Assembly (NCBI RefSeq): GCF_900182725.1
Contig: NZ_FXTO01000003.1
Coordinates: 62,001 to 126,000, forward strand
Source of the DNA: Thalassovita litoralis
GTDB lineage: Bacteria > Pseudomonadota > Alphaproteobacteria > Rhodobacterales > Rhodobacteraceae
Direction: 5' to 3'
Length of the DNA stretch: 64,000 nucleotides
Positions within the stretch are counted from its first letter, which is position 1. Each line of letters begins with the position of its first letter. This document shows, piece by piece, positions 34,463-43,266 of the stretch. Both the position numbers and the translations under genes were made by a program. The notes beneath the pieces were generated by a model. The model saw nothing but the letters and a program-made list of their open reading frames with translations. It was not told the DNA's origin and searched no databases.

Positions 34463-35785
34463 TTATCCGTGAATATAATGTAGCGTGTCAAAGCTGCGTC
34501 GCCAGTCTGCCACCTCGGCGGCCAATGCTTCGGGGGCGTTGGACCGCAGCGCCGCCGCAATCAGCCCCGCCAGACGCGGCATATCGGCGGGCGTCATGCC
34601 CCAGCGCACCAATTCGGGCGTTCCCAATCGCAACCCGTTCACATCCCCCGGCACCTCGGGCAGGGGCAAGCCAATACCACAGGCCAGAATCCCCGCCCGC
34701 CGCAGGGTTTTCGATGCGGCCTGACCACCGCCCAATCCCGCCGCTTCGATCGCAAATTGATGCGACCCGGTGAACCCGCGCCCAGCGGCAAAAATCGGCA
34801 AGCCCTGTTCGGCCAGCGCCCCGGCCAGCGCCTTGGACGTGTCCACCATCTGCTGCGCATAGGCCGCGCCAAAATCGCGCCAGTCCAGCAACCCCACCGC
34901 CAGCGCCGCCGACTTCGCCACATCGAAATTGGCCGTCAGCCCCGGAAAGGCAATGGCGTCCAGCTTTTGCGCCAGATCGGGTTCGTTGGTCAGGATCAGC
35001 CCGCCCGCCGGACCGCCCAGCGATTTATAAGTGCTCATCGTCATCAGATGCGCGCCTTCGGCCAGCGGATCAGGGAATGTGCCGCCCGCAATCATCCCGC
35101 ATTGATGCGCCGCATCGAACAGCAGCTTTGCGCCCACCTCGTCTGCAATATCGCGCAGGGCGGCTACCGGATGCGCAAACAAGTTCAGGCTTTGGCCGAT
35201 GGTGATCAGCTTGGGCCGCACCTGACGCGCCATATCGCGCAGCCCGTCCAGATCCACGGTATAGCCATCGGCATCCACCGGGGCGCGGTGGATTTGCAGC
35301 CCATACAGCCCCGCGCATCCTGCCTCGTGATGGGTGACATGCCCGGCAACCGAAGCAGGCGGCGCAATGATGGCATCCCCCGGTTTCGTCGTCGCCATGA
35401 ACGCGTACAGATTTGCCAATGCGCCAGACCCAACCCGGATTTCCGCGTATTTGGCGTTGAACACCTCGCACGCCAGCGCGGCGGCGATCACTTCGATCTG
35501 TTCGATTGCTTCCAGACCCATTTCGTATTTATCGCCCGGATAGCCCAGCGACGGACGCGACCCCATGCCGGAACACAACAGCGCCTCGGCGCGGGGGTTC
35601 ATGACGTTGGTGGCAGGGTTCAGGTTGAAACAATCCTGTTCGTGAATCTGGCGGTTTTCCGCAGCCAGTGCTTCGATCCGCGCGGTCAGGGTGGCGGCAT
35701 CCGCACCGGGCAGCCCGGCCTGAATCTGATCTATCCGTGCCACTGCAACCGGCGGCAACCAAGGGTGGGTCTGTGCAACGCTCAT
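34463..35785 (-). CDS. Serine hydroxymethyltransferase-like PLP enzyme
   Basis: A 440-residue fold-type I PLP enzyme of the SHMT family. Visible features are LNPATNVMNPRAEALLCSGMGSRPSLGYPG (substrate/PLP loop), LLFDAAHQCGMIAGG (the Asp for the PLP ring) and the PLP lysine in MSTYKSLGGPAGG, which is divergent from the usual THKTLRGPRGG of GlyA. The folate-binding loop also differs from canonical GlyA. It may act as an aldolase on beta-hydroxy or alpha-methyl amino acids rather than as the housekeeping GlyA. The start is ATG 35785. It is divergent from a GcvA-like LysR regulator. Confidence 0.88.
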   Translation of the reverse strand: MSVAQTHPWLPPVAVARIDQIQAGLPGADAATLTARIEALAAENRQIHEQDCFNLNPATNVMNPRAEALLCSGMGSRPSLGYPGDKYEMGLEAIEQIEVIAAALACEVFNAKYAEIRVGSGALANLYAFMATTKPGDAIIAPPASVAGHVTHHEAGCAGLYGLQIHRAPVDADGYTVDLDGLRDMARQVRPKLITIGQSLNLFAHPVAALRDIADEVGAKLLFDAAHQCGMIAGGTFPDPLAEGAHLMTMSTYKSLGGPAGGLILTNEPDLAQKLDAIAFPGLTANFDVAKSAALAVGLLDWRDFGAAYAQQMVDTSKALAGALAEQGLPIFAAGRGFTGSHQFAIEAAGLGGGQAASKTLRRAGILACGIGLPLPEVPGDVNGLRLGTPELVRWGMTPADMPRLAGLIAAALRSNAPEALAAEVADWRRSFDTLHYIHG

Positions 35786-35848
35786 GTCAAAGCTCCATAC
35801 TGTTCCCCATCACGATGCGGCTGAAAAAGCTGGCACACAAATCAGATT

Positions 35849-35871
35849 TCAGAAATATTAGGGTCAGAAAT
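35849..35871. promoter_or_regulatory. Direct-repeat operator candidate between SHMT-like and LysR genes
   Basis: Two exact copies of TCAGAAAT start 15 bases apart at 35849 and 35864, with a partial third copy (ATCAGAT) at 35841, all inside the 101-base divergent region. They may be the binding site of the adjacent LysR protein. Confidence 0.35.
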
Positions 35872-35886
35872 TCTAAGGCTAACCCC

Positions 35887-36783
35887 ATGCCCGTTGCACC
35901 GCCCTTTCCCCGTCTGCCATCGCTGAATGCCCTGCGCGCATTCGAGGCCGCCGCGCGTTTGGGGGGCTTTGCCCAAGCCGCGCAGGAATTACAGGTCACG
36001 CCCGGCGCCATTTCCGCGCAGGTCAAACTGCTGGAGGACGATCTGGGCGCCCCACTGTTTGAACGATCCGCGCGGGGGGTCCGGCTGACATCGCTGGGAG
36101 CGCGGGCCTTACCGGGGTTCATTGCGGCCTTTGATGGTATGTCCGAAGCCATGCGTCACTTGCGGCAAGAGGCAACACCGGGGCGCGTTCATATCGCCAC
36201 CCTGCCCGCGTTGGCACAGCTATGGCTGGCCCCACGCCTGCCGGGGTTGCGGGCGGCCCTGCCCGATATGGAAATCTCCATCACCGCGCTGGAAACCCCG
36301 CCGAACCTGAAACGGGTGCCGTTCGATCTGTGCCTGTTTTACGCTAACCACAACGGGGCAACGCCGCTGTGTGATGATCACATCCTGCCGGTTTGCACCC
36401 CGGAACTGGCCCACCACCTGCACCACCCGCGCGATCTGGCGACGGCGACCTGCCTGACCGATGCCACATGGGCCGGGGATTGGGAAATTTGGGCCGAACG
36501 CGCCCTGCCCGATCACGCCTTTACCCCGCGCGGCCCGGTGTTTTCGCTCTATGCGCTTGCGGTCCAAGAGGCGCTGGCCGGTGCGGGTGTGTTGATCGCG
36601 CGGCGGGCGCTTGTGGCCCCGCATCTGGACAGCGGTGCCTTGGTCGCGCCTTTTGCCACCTCTGCCCCGGCACCCGCGCCCATCGCCGCATGGTCATTGC
36701 CGGGCAGCATCAGCAGCCCAACCGCCATTGCCCTTGATCGCGCGTTGCGCAGATCAGCCGCCGAACCCACCAAATCCACCTGA
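35887..36783 (+). CDS. LysR-family regulator (GcvA-like)
   Basis: A 298-residue regulator starting MPVAPPFPRLPSLNALRAFEAAARLGGF at ATG 35887. The N-terminal helix-turn-helix contains QAAQELQVTPGAISAQVKLLEDDLGAPLFER (about 29-59), and residues 90-298 form the ligand-binding domain. The LPSLNALRAFEAAAR start is typical of GcvA-type regulators of glycine/serine metabolism, which fits divergent control of the SHMT-like enzyme. Its 3' end overlaps the convergent lipoprotein gene by 30 bases. Confidence 0.93.
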   Translation: MPVAPPFPRLPSLNALRAFEAAARLGGFAQAAQELQVTPGAISAQVKLLEDDLGAPLFERSARGVRLTSLGARALPGFIAAFDGMSEAMRHLRQEATPGRVHIATLPALAQLWLAPRLPGLRAALPDMEISITALETPPNLKRVPFDLCLFYANHNGATPLCDDHILPVCTPELAHHLHHPRDLATATCLTDATWAGDWEIWAERALPDHAFTPRGPVFSLYALAVQEALAGAGVLIARRALVAPHLDSGALVAPFATSAPAPAPIAAWSLPGSISSPTAIALDRALRRSAAEPTKST

Positions 36784-37344
36784 CGCGCGGGTATTACTGT
36801 TTCCAAACCCTCCGCGCGAAAACGCCGTGGTCTTTGTCATCGGCGGTTTCCCGACCGTCGTAGGGGCTTTGCTGAAGGCCGACGATCCCAGTTTCGCCTT
36901 GCCGGTATTGTTGGAATATGTGGCGTTTCCGGCGGGGTTGGTGAAGCGCCCGTCCGGGGTTTTATACAACGGCTGTGCCGCCACCCCACGCCCACCGCCC
37001 AGCATGTTGCCGATCAAATATCCAGCCAGCAACGGCATGAAAATACTACCGGACCCGCCCGTGGTTGCCTGCGCTTCGGACCCGCAATTACCTTCGCCAT
37101 ATTGCTGTTCGCACACTTCCAAACTGTCGTATCGCGGCGCGGTTTCCACATTCAGCGCCTGCGCTTCGGCAAAGGCGGTGCGGCAATCCTCGCCGGAAAA
37201 CAGGCTACCAGCGCCAGAGGCATCCAGACAGCTTTGCAGATCGGGGAACGCCTGCGCGTCAACCGCTTCGTCGCGGCATCCGGCCAGTGTGAACGACGCA
37301 GCCCCAACAATCACAAGCGCGGCGGTTTTAGAACGTTTTCTCAT
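36754..37344 (-). CDS. DUF1190 (YgiB-like) lipoprotein
   Basis: A 196-residue protein starting MRKRSKTAALVIVGAASFTLAGC at ATG 37344 with GGAGAG upstream; lipobox LAGC gives the acylated Cys at residue 23. The mature part matches DUF1190/YgiB: conserved Cys spacing (SCLDASG, DCRTAF, VCEQQYGEGNCG), a middle hydrophobic GSIFMPLLAGYLIGNMLGGG segment and a Gly/Phe/Ser-rich tail. It lies 19 bases downstream of a YgiC-like gene, the same pair as E. coli ygiB-ygiC in swapped order. Function unknown, probably envelope-linked. Confidence 0.88.
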   Translation of the reverse strand: MRKRSKTAALVIVGAASFTLAGCRDEAVDAQAFPDLQSCLDASGAGSLFSGEDCRTAFAEAQALNVETAPRYDSLEVCEQQYGEGNCGSEAQATTGGSGSIFMPLLAGYLIGNMLGGGRGVAAQPLYKTPDGRFTNPAGNATYSNNTGKAKLGSSAFSKAPTTVGKPPMTKTTAFSRGGFGNSNTRASGGFGGFGG

Positions 37345-37363
37345 GGAACTCTCCGGGGAATGA

Positions 37364-38590
37364 TCAATCACGGATGAAATGGGGTTTAAAGCGGGACAGG
37401 TCTTGTGTGATACGCGCCCGATCCTCGCGGATACCGATCCCTGCACAGGCATCGCCCACGATCCAGGCCCCGATCACCGGGCGGAACCCATCAAAGACAG
37501 GCAAGGGCGCATACCCCTGCACGATCCGCGGATGTGCCGCGTAAGCGTCATTGGTTGCAACCTCGGTCAGCCGCCCATCCTCGAAAATCGAAATAGACGC
37601 ACCTTCGCGGGAAAAAATCGGTTTGCGCACATACCCCTGCGCCAAGGCAGGCCGCGCGCGTTCAAAGCTGGCGGCGATGGCATCCACTGGCCCACCCTGC
37701 CCGTCAAACGCCCCGGCCACATCGGCCTCGAAGAAGGCAGGCAGCAAATTCGGGTGTCCCTCGAACATGTCCCACAGAACCGGCAAGATACCCTTGTTCG
37801 ACAAGATCGCCTTCCACGGCGGTTCGATCATCAGACATTGCGCCGTGGCCAGATGGGCGGCGTAATCGTCCCGCAGCAAATCCTCCCACGGGTATAGTTT
37901 GAACAGGATGCCGATCACCCGGTCCTGATCGTCCACGAACTGCCCATCGGGGCTAAGGCCGATCTTTTCCAGATCGGTATAATGCGCCCCCAATCCGGCT
38001 TCGCGGGCGGCCCAACCCAGCCCTTCGACCGTGGCGTAATCTTCGGGATTGCCACCAACGGCAGTAAAATGCAGGTCCGTTTCCGGCGCGAACAGGCTGC
38101 GCAGACGGTCCACAACAGCCTCGTGAATGCCGTTGAACTGATCGTCCCCCGCATTCAGTACGCCAGCGGCAATCTGATCTTCCAGCCATTGCCACTGAAA
38201 CGCCGCGCTTTCGTACAGCGATGTCGGCGTATCCGCGTTATATTCCAACAGCTTGGCCGGACCTGTCCCATCATAAACCAAATCGAACCGACCATAGAGC
38301 GACGGTTCGCGGTTTTTCCAGCTTTCGGCAATATAATCACGATGCGCCGCCGGGATTGCCAGCTTGTCCAGCAATTCCTCGCTTTGCAGAACACGGTCTA
38401 CCGCCTCCAGACACATGGCATGTAGCTCGGTCGCGGGGTCTTCGATCTGGTTTTCGATCTCGCTCAGGGAAAAGCAATAGGCCGATGTTTCATCCCAATA
38501 GGGTTCGCCATGCATGTCGACAAAGGTAAAACCCTGCGCTTCGGCCTTTTCGCGCAAATCCGGGCGCTCCGGCAGTTCGATCTTCTTCAC
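37364..38590 (-). CDS. Glutathionylspermidine synthase family protein (YgiC-like)
   Basis: A 408-residue ATP-grasp-type protein. Conserved stretches include GRFDLVYDGTGPAKLLEYNADTPTSL, LGWAAREAGL, LFKLYPWEDLL, PPWKAILSNKGILP and YVRKPIFSREGASISI (ATP/Mg site). It corresponds to the synthetase half only; the amidase domain of GspS is absent, as in YgiC and YjfC. The start codon is GTG at 38590 with AGGG upstream. Members ligate amines to peptides in the best-studied case, but YgiC activity is not established. It is paired with the DUF1190 lipoprotein gene. Confidence 0.92.
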   Translation of the reverse strand: MKKIELPERPDLREKAEAQGFTFVDMHGEPYWDETSAYCFSLSEIENQIEDPATELHAMCLEAVDRVLQSEELLDKLAIPAAHRDYIAESWKNREPSLYGRFDLVYDGTGPAKLLEYNADTPTSLYESAAFQWQWLEDQIAAGVLNAGDDQFNGIHEAVVDRLRSLFAPETDLHFTAVGGNPEDYATVEGLGWAAREAGLGAHYTDLEKIGLSPDGQFVDDQDRVIGILFKLYPWEDLLRDDYAAHLATAQCLMIEPPWKAILSNKGILPVLWDMFEGHPNLLPAFFEADVAGAFDGQGGPVDAIAASFERARPALAQGYVRKPIFSREGASISIFEDGRLTEVATNDAYAAHPRIVQGYAPLPVFDGFRPVIGAWIVGDACAGIGIREDRARITQDLSRFKPHFIRD

Positions 38591-38899
38591 GTCAGGGATA
38601 CCCTTTTTCCTACATCAAGCGTTCTGCCTGTTGGTCATAGCAGTCGCGCCCCGGCCTATATGGGGGTTGGTCGCCGCATTGTGAACCATCAAAACCCGAA
38701 CAATCCCGATCCACGTCGCCCCCCGCGGCCAAGGTATTTGCTCAATAATCGGGCAAAACCCTTTGATACCGCCCAAAATCCTTTCGCTTCCATATCAGCC
38801 CATCAGAATGTGTAATATGGAGCGACCATCGGCATCAGCGGGCCATTTTAGCCATTCCGTATGCCGCACAGCCATTGGGAAAGGCGGGGGATCGAACAC
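38591..38899. other. 309-base intergenic region between ygiC-like and LysR genes
   Basis: No convincing gene is seen. It holds a weak copy of the intergenic repeat (GGCCAAGGTATTTG, 38728-38740) and must contain the divergent promoters of the ygiC-like and lysR genes. No clear operator was found. Confidence 0.45.
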
Positions 38900-39823
38900 A
38901 TGAAAGGCGCCAAGCCGATCAATACGCGCGAATTACGGGTGCTGTTGCACCTGCTGGAAGAACGCAGCGTCACCCGCACAGCCGAGGCGCTGGACATGAC
39001 ACAGCCTTTTGTCAGCCTTGTGTTGCGCCGTTTTCGGGACATGACAGGCGATCCCATCCTTGTGCGCAGCGGGGCGAAACTGGTGCTGACGGTACGGGGC
39101 CAAGAAATGATCGAACCCTTGCGCAGCGCCCTGTCCGGGATTGATCAGGCCGTGGGGCAACCCGCCGCCTTCGATCCCCAAAACGCCAAAGGAGAATTCC
39201 GCATCGCCTCCGCCGACTGTATGGAGGCGATTATTCTGCCAAACCTGATTGCCCGTCTGCAAGACGCCGCGCCGGGGGTGCGTGTGCTGGTTCGGGCGGT
39301 AGATCAGGCCTATGACTATGCCGGGGCGCTGGAACGTGATGAACTGGACGTGGTCATTAGCAACTGGCCCGGCGCGCCCCAACACCTGAAAACGGCCCGC
39401 CTGCTGACCGAAGATGTCGTATGCCTGTTCGGTGCCAATCATCCATTTGCCAATCAGGAAAGCATATCCCTACAGGATTATCTGGCCGCCGATCATCTGG
39501 CCCCGGTCGCACGGTCCAAATCCGACCCCGGCCCGATTGACAGTCATTTGGCCGCCGCAGGGTTGAAACGGGACATTCGGGTGATGCTGCCGGAATTTAA
39601 CCTGATCCCCCACATGTTATTGAATGGGCAGTTGGTTTTCACCAGCAGCGCCAACTTTGCGCGGTATCAGTGTTCAATCCTGCCGCTGGCCAATCTTCCC
39701 GCGCCTGCTGAGTGCGGCTCGCTGGATTTTTATCTGCTTTGGCATGAACGCGCACAGGCGGACGCCCGCAACACATGGCTGCGCCAGCAAATCATTGCCG
39801 TGGCCCGCAGCCTGAAATCCTGA
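38900..39823 (+). CDS. LysR-family transcriptional regulator
   Basis: A 307-residue LysR protein. ATG 38900 (MKGAKPINTRELRVLLHLLEER) is chosen since a GGGGATC site precedes it. The helix-turn-helix contains SVTRTAEALDMTQPFVSLVLRRFRDMTGDPILVR, and the C-terminal effector domain (about 90-307) has the LPEFNLIPHML and WHERAQADARNTWLRQQ segments common to NodD/PcpR-like members. It lies just upstream of the folate-enzyme-like gene and the BMP transporter on the same strand and is the likely regulator of that cluster. Confidence 0.93.
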   Translation: MKGAKPINTRELRVLLHLLEERSVTRTAEALDMTQPFVSLVLRRFRDMTGDPILVRSGAKLVLTVRGQEMIEPLRSALSGIDQAVGQPAAFDPQNAKGEFRIASADCMEAIILPNLIARLQDAAPGVRVLVRAVDQAYDYAGALERDELDVVISNWPGAPQHLKTARLLTEDVVCLFGANHPFANQESISLQDYLAADHLAPVARSKSDPGPIDSHLAAAGLKRDIRVMLPEFNLIPHMLLNGQLVFTSSANFARYQCSILPLANLPAPAECGSLDFYLLWHERAQADARNTWLRQQIIAVARSLKS

Positions 39824-39969
39824 TGACAATAAACCCCACTATATCGAAAACAGTATAAACTTTTTACCGGATCACAGACTCCCCCCGGTTGACCCACCCG
39901 CCTAAGCTTTCTGCAAGAGCGAAGAAACCAGAGGTATCCATCACGATACCGGGCCGAACGGGAAACAGA

Positions 39970-40785
39970 ATGACACACTCGACGATGCAATCGACGCTGG
40001 TCGCTACAGAAAGTGAAAAATCCGGTCGTTGGGCCGGGCGCAACGCCGACAAGGACCGCCTGCGCCAGGAAATCTGGCAGGGCTTGGAAGACAGCCGTAT
40101 GAATGTCGGCCCGGTCTGGAGCCGGATTTCCAACTGGGTCGGTGCGGATATGGCGGCAAAGCTGTTGTCGGAACTGGACATCTGGAAACAGGCGCAGGTT
40201 GTGAAATGCAATCCCGATCCGCCACAAATCCCAGTCCGCCTGCGTGCCTTGTATGACGGTAAAATCGTGCTGATGCCGGTTCCTGAATTCGGCACTGGCG
40301 ACTTACCTTGGGTCTTGCTGGCCCCCAAGGAACTGGAACGTCAGGGCGTGCAATTTGAACTGGCCGCGACATCGGTCGGCGCGGTGCAGGTCGGGCGCAA
40401 ACTGTCTTTCGAGGATTTACCGAAAATTGATCTGGCGGTCTGCGGCTGCGTGGCTGTCACCCGTGCGGGCGGACGTACCGGCAAGGGCGGCGGGTTCGCT
40501 GATCTGGAACTGGGCCTGTTTCGTGATCTGGAAAAAATCGACGCGACAACCCCGATTGTAACCACGGTTCATTCCAGCATGGTCGTCGATGATGCCCGCC
40601 TGCCCGTGATGGCGCATGACTCTTTGCTCAACTGGATCGTGACGGAAAGCGACGTGATCGAAACCACCCCCAGCGGCCCGCAACCCGGCGGCGTGAACTG
40701 GGATCTCGTGCTGCCAGACCAGCTAGAGGACATCTGGTTCCTGAAAGACCTGAAAGACAAGATTCTCGCCCGAAAGGCGGGTTAG
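39970..40785 (+). CDS. 5-formyltetrahydrofolate cyclo-ligase-like protein
   Basis: A 271-residue protein starting MTHSTMQSTLVATES at ATG 39970. It has the 5-FCL family pattern: N-terminal DKDRLRQEIWQGLE helix, LYDGKIVLMPVPEF strand and the C-terminal GRTGKGGGFADLELGL loop, which replaces the usual RxGxGGGYYDR of MTHFS and resembles the MTHFSD-type subfamily. Canonical members use ATP to convert 5-formyl-THF to 5,10-methenyl-THF. Loss of the Tyr/Asp pair makes the substrate uncertain. It is the first gene of a run with a complete BMP-type ABC transporter, suggesting it processes the imported compound. Confidence 0.85.
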   Translation: MTHSTMQSTLVATESEKSGRWAGRNADKDRLRQEIWQGLEDSRMNVGPVWSRISNWVGADMAAKLLSELDIWKQAQVVKCNPDPPQIPVRLRALYDGKIVLMPVPEFGTGDLPWVLLAPKELERQGVQFELAATSVGAVQVGRKLSFEDLPKIDLAVCGCVAVTRAGGRTGKGGGFADLELGLFRDLEKIDATTPIVTTVHSSMVVDDARLPVMAHDSLLNWIVTESDVIETTPSGPQPGGVNWDLVLPDQLEDIWFLKDLKDKILARKAG

Positions 40786-40943
40786 GTCGGTTTCCCGACC
40801 GTCATGGGAGGAGAAAAACCGGCTGTCGCGGCCCTTCGCGGCGGTCACACCAGCAGACAGGGTGCCATCGCGCCCCCTGCGCATGAACAGACATAAAACC
40901 AATAAACTGCCGGACACCGGCACCCAACAGACGGAGTGAACCC

Positions 40944-42050
40944 ATGACAATGACCTCTTTTTCCCGCCGGGGCTTTTTGAAAAGCGGTGCGGCACTGGCG
41001 GCGGCCTCGGTCCTGCCGATGGGCGGCGCCCATGCTGCAAGCAATATCACCATTGGCGCGATCTATGTCGGGCCACGTGACGATTTCGGCTGGAACCAAT
41101 CCCACGCTGCCGCAATGGACATCCTGCGCAATGTCCCCGGCGTGACAGTCATCGAAGAAGAAAATGTTCCCGAAACCGATGCCGTGGCCCGGTCGATGGA
41201 ATCCATGATCAATCTGGACGGGGCGAACCTGATCCTTGCCACCTCCTTTGGCTATTACAACCCGTTCGTGCTGGAAACTGCCGCCAAATATCCCGATGTC
41301 CAACTGCGCCACTGCGCCCCGTTGTGGAACCCGGACACTGATCCGAAAAACGCAGGCAGTTATTTCAGCTATCTGAATCAGGCGCATTTCGTGAACGGTG
41401 TGGCGGCGGGGCTGTCCAGCCCTACCGGGAAACTGGGGTTCGTCGCGGCCAAGCCCGTGCAAACGGTGCTGTCCAACTGCAACTCTTTCCTGCTGGGGGC
41501 GCGCAGCGTGAACCCGAATGCCACGGTGCAGGTGATCTTTACCGGCGAATGGTCGATGCCCGTCCGCGAAGCCGAAGCCACAAACGCCCTGATTGATGCG
41601 GGTTGTGACGTGGTGTCCTGCCATGTGGACAGCCCCAAGGTGGTGATCGAAACCGCCGAAGCGCGGGGTGTGAAAACCTGTGGCCACAATGCCGATCAGC
41701 GCCAGCTTGCCCCCAACGGCTTTATCACTGGTGCAGAAAGCAAATGGTCCACCACCTACAAAATCTACGCCAATGCACTGATGAATGGCGAAGAGGTGCC
41801 AAATCTGATCGCAGGCGGCTATCATAATGACATGGTGATGAACACGCCCTTCGGTGCAGGTGCTACACCCGAAGCCATCGCAGCGGCCAACGCTGCAATC
41901 GACGGATTGAAAGCGGGCAAACCGATCTATGTCGGCCCGCTGAAGGACAACAAGGGCAATCTGGTGATTCAGGGCGAAATGGACAATTACGCCCCCGAGC
42001 TGGAAAAGATGAACTATCTTCTGGACGGGGTCATGGGGTCCACCACCTGA
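40944..42050 (+). CDS. BMP-family ABC transporter substrate-binding protein
   Basis: A 368-residue periplasmic protein with a twin-arginine signal (SRRGFLKSG, 7-15) and likely cleavage after AHA at 31. The mature chain is a BMP/PnrA fold: ITIGAIYVGPRDDFGWNQSHAAAM at the N-terminus, FGYYNPF (ligand loop) and GAESKWSTTYKIYANALMNGE near the hinge. Known BMP proteins bind purine nucleosides or related heterocycles. It is preceded by a good GGAG site and followed by two permeases and an ATPase. Tat export implies folding before transport. Confidence 0.93.
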   Translation: MTMTSFSRRGFLKSGAALAAASVLPMGGAHAASNITIGAIYVGPRDDFGWNQSHAAAMDILRNVPGVTVIEEENVPETDAVARSMESMINLDGANLILATSFGYYNPFVLETAAKYPDVQLRHCAPLWNPDTDPKNAGSYFSYLNQAHFVNGVAAGLSSPTGKLGFVAAKPVQTVLSNCNSFLLGARSVNPNATVQVIFTGEWSMPVREAEATNALIDAGCDVVSCHVDSPKVVIETAEARGVKTCGHNADQRQLAPNGFITGAESKWSTTYKIYANALMNGEEVPNLIAGGYHNDMVMNTPFGAGATPEAIAAANAAIDGLKAGKPIYVGPLKDNKGNLVIQGEMDNYAPELEKMNYLLDGVMGSTT

Positions 42051-42159
42051 TCCGATGAAACCGGGCGTCAGGAAACTGGCGCCCATTTTTGCTCTGTCCA
42101 ACATGCGCTGCCAATGCATGATGGTGCCATACCCCAGCACCGGAGAACGTCATCCTTCC

Positions 42160-43266
42160 ATGTCCGTCATATCCCCTACGATGCGCCGCCGTTTCCGGCC
42201 AGACGCACGCATTGCCACAATAGCAGAGGCAATCCTGATCCCTGTCGGGGCCTTGATCGTCGCGGCCCTTGTTTTTTCCGTCTTCTTGCTGGTTCTGGGC
42301 AAAGACCCGGTGCGCTTCTTTGGTCTGGTCTGGACCGGCGGGGCAGCTTCGGCGTTTTCGCTTCAGAACACGTTGCAGCGTGCCGCCCCTTTGATCCTGA
42401 CCGGGCTTGCCTTTGCCGTACCCGCGCGCATTGGTCTGACGCTGCTGGGGGCCGAAGGGGCGCTGGTGCTGGGCGGGTTCACCGCCGCCGTGACTGCCAT
42501 CCCGATGATACAGGCCGGATGGTCGCCGTGGATCGGATTGCCGCTTGTGGCCGGGATCGCCATGTCGGTCGGGGGTGTCTGGGTCGGATTGGCAGGATGG
42601 TTGCGACACTATCGCGGGGTGAATGAAACGATTTCGTCTTTGCTGCTGACGTATATCGCCATCGCAATCATGAACTTTCTGGTCGAGGGCGTGTTTCGCG
42701 ATCCCGGATCGACCAACAAAGCGTCAACCATGCCGCTAAGCGCGGACTGGCGGATCGGTGACATCCCCGGCACGTCTGTGCATTGGGGGCTGGTCGCGGG
42801 CCTGATTCTTGCTGCGCTGCTGTGGATTTTGATGGAGCGCACCACCTTTGGGTTTTCTGCTCGTATCGCAGGCGGCAACCTGCGCGCGGCACAGGCACAG
42901 GGGTTGCCCGTCGGACGGCTGGCCATCGCAAGCTGCGCCATCGCCGGAGCCTGCGCCGGATTGGCAGGATTCTTTGAAGTGGTCGCCGTCCACGGACAGG
43001 CAAATGCCTCGCTTGCGGCCAAATACGGATTTACCGGCATTCTGGTGGCGTTTCTGGCCCGTCAAAACACGCTGGCGGTGGTGCCAGTGGCCTGCCTGTT
43101 TGGCGCGCTGGCGGCGTCTGGCGGCTTGGTGCAACGCCGCATGGATATGCCAGACGCCACGATGCTGGTGCTTCAGGGGATCATCTTTGTCACCCTTCTG
43201 GTCAGTGAAACATTCTATGGGCGCTTGCCGTTTTTCCGCACTTCGCAAAGCGGGGACCGGACATGA
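42160..43266 (+). CDS. BMP-type ABC transporter permease (first subunit)
   Basis: A 368-residue inner-membrane protein starting MSVISPTMRRRFRPDARI at ATG 42160, with about nine to ten transmembrane helices. The conserved GLAFAVPARIGLTLLGAEGALVLGG segment (about 80-105) and the coupling-helix region GGNLRAAQAQGLPVGRLAIAS mark the permease family that pairs with BMP binding proteins (BmpC/NupP type, BPD_transp_2). The stop overlaps the next permease start as ATGA. Confidence 0.93.
   Translation: MSVISPTMRRRFRPDARIATIAEAILIPVGALIVAALVFSVFLLVLGKDPVRFFGLVWTGGAASAFSLQNTLQRAAPLILTGLAFAVPARIGLTLLGAEGALVLGGFTAAVTAIPMIQAGWSPWIGLPLVAGIAMSVGGVWVGLAGWLRHYRGVNETISSLLLTYIAIAIMNFLVEGVFRDPGSTNKASTMPLSADWRIGDIPGTSVHWGLVAGLILAALLWILMERTTFGFSARIAGGNLRAAQAQGLPVGRLAIASCAIAGACAGLAGFFEVVAVHGQANASLAAKYGFTGILVAFLARQNTLAVVPVACLFGALAASGGLVQRRMDMPDATMLVLQGIIFVTLLVSETFYGRLPFFRTSQSGDRT

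Noticed and set aside
40845-42140. A 431-codon open frame antisense to the BMP binding protein.
   Set aside because: The sense gene has a Tat signal, conserved BMP motifs and operon context; the antisense frame has none.
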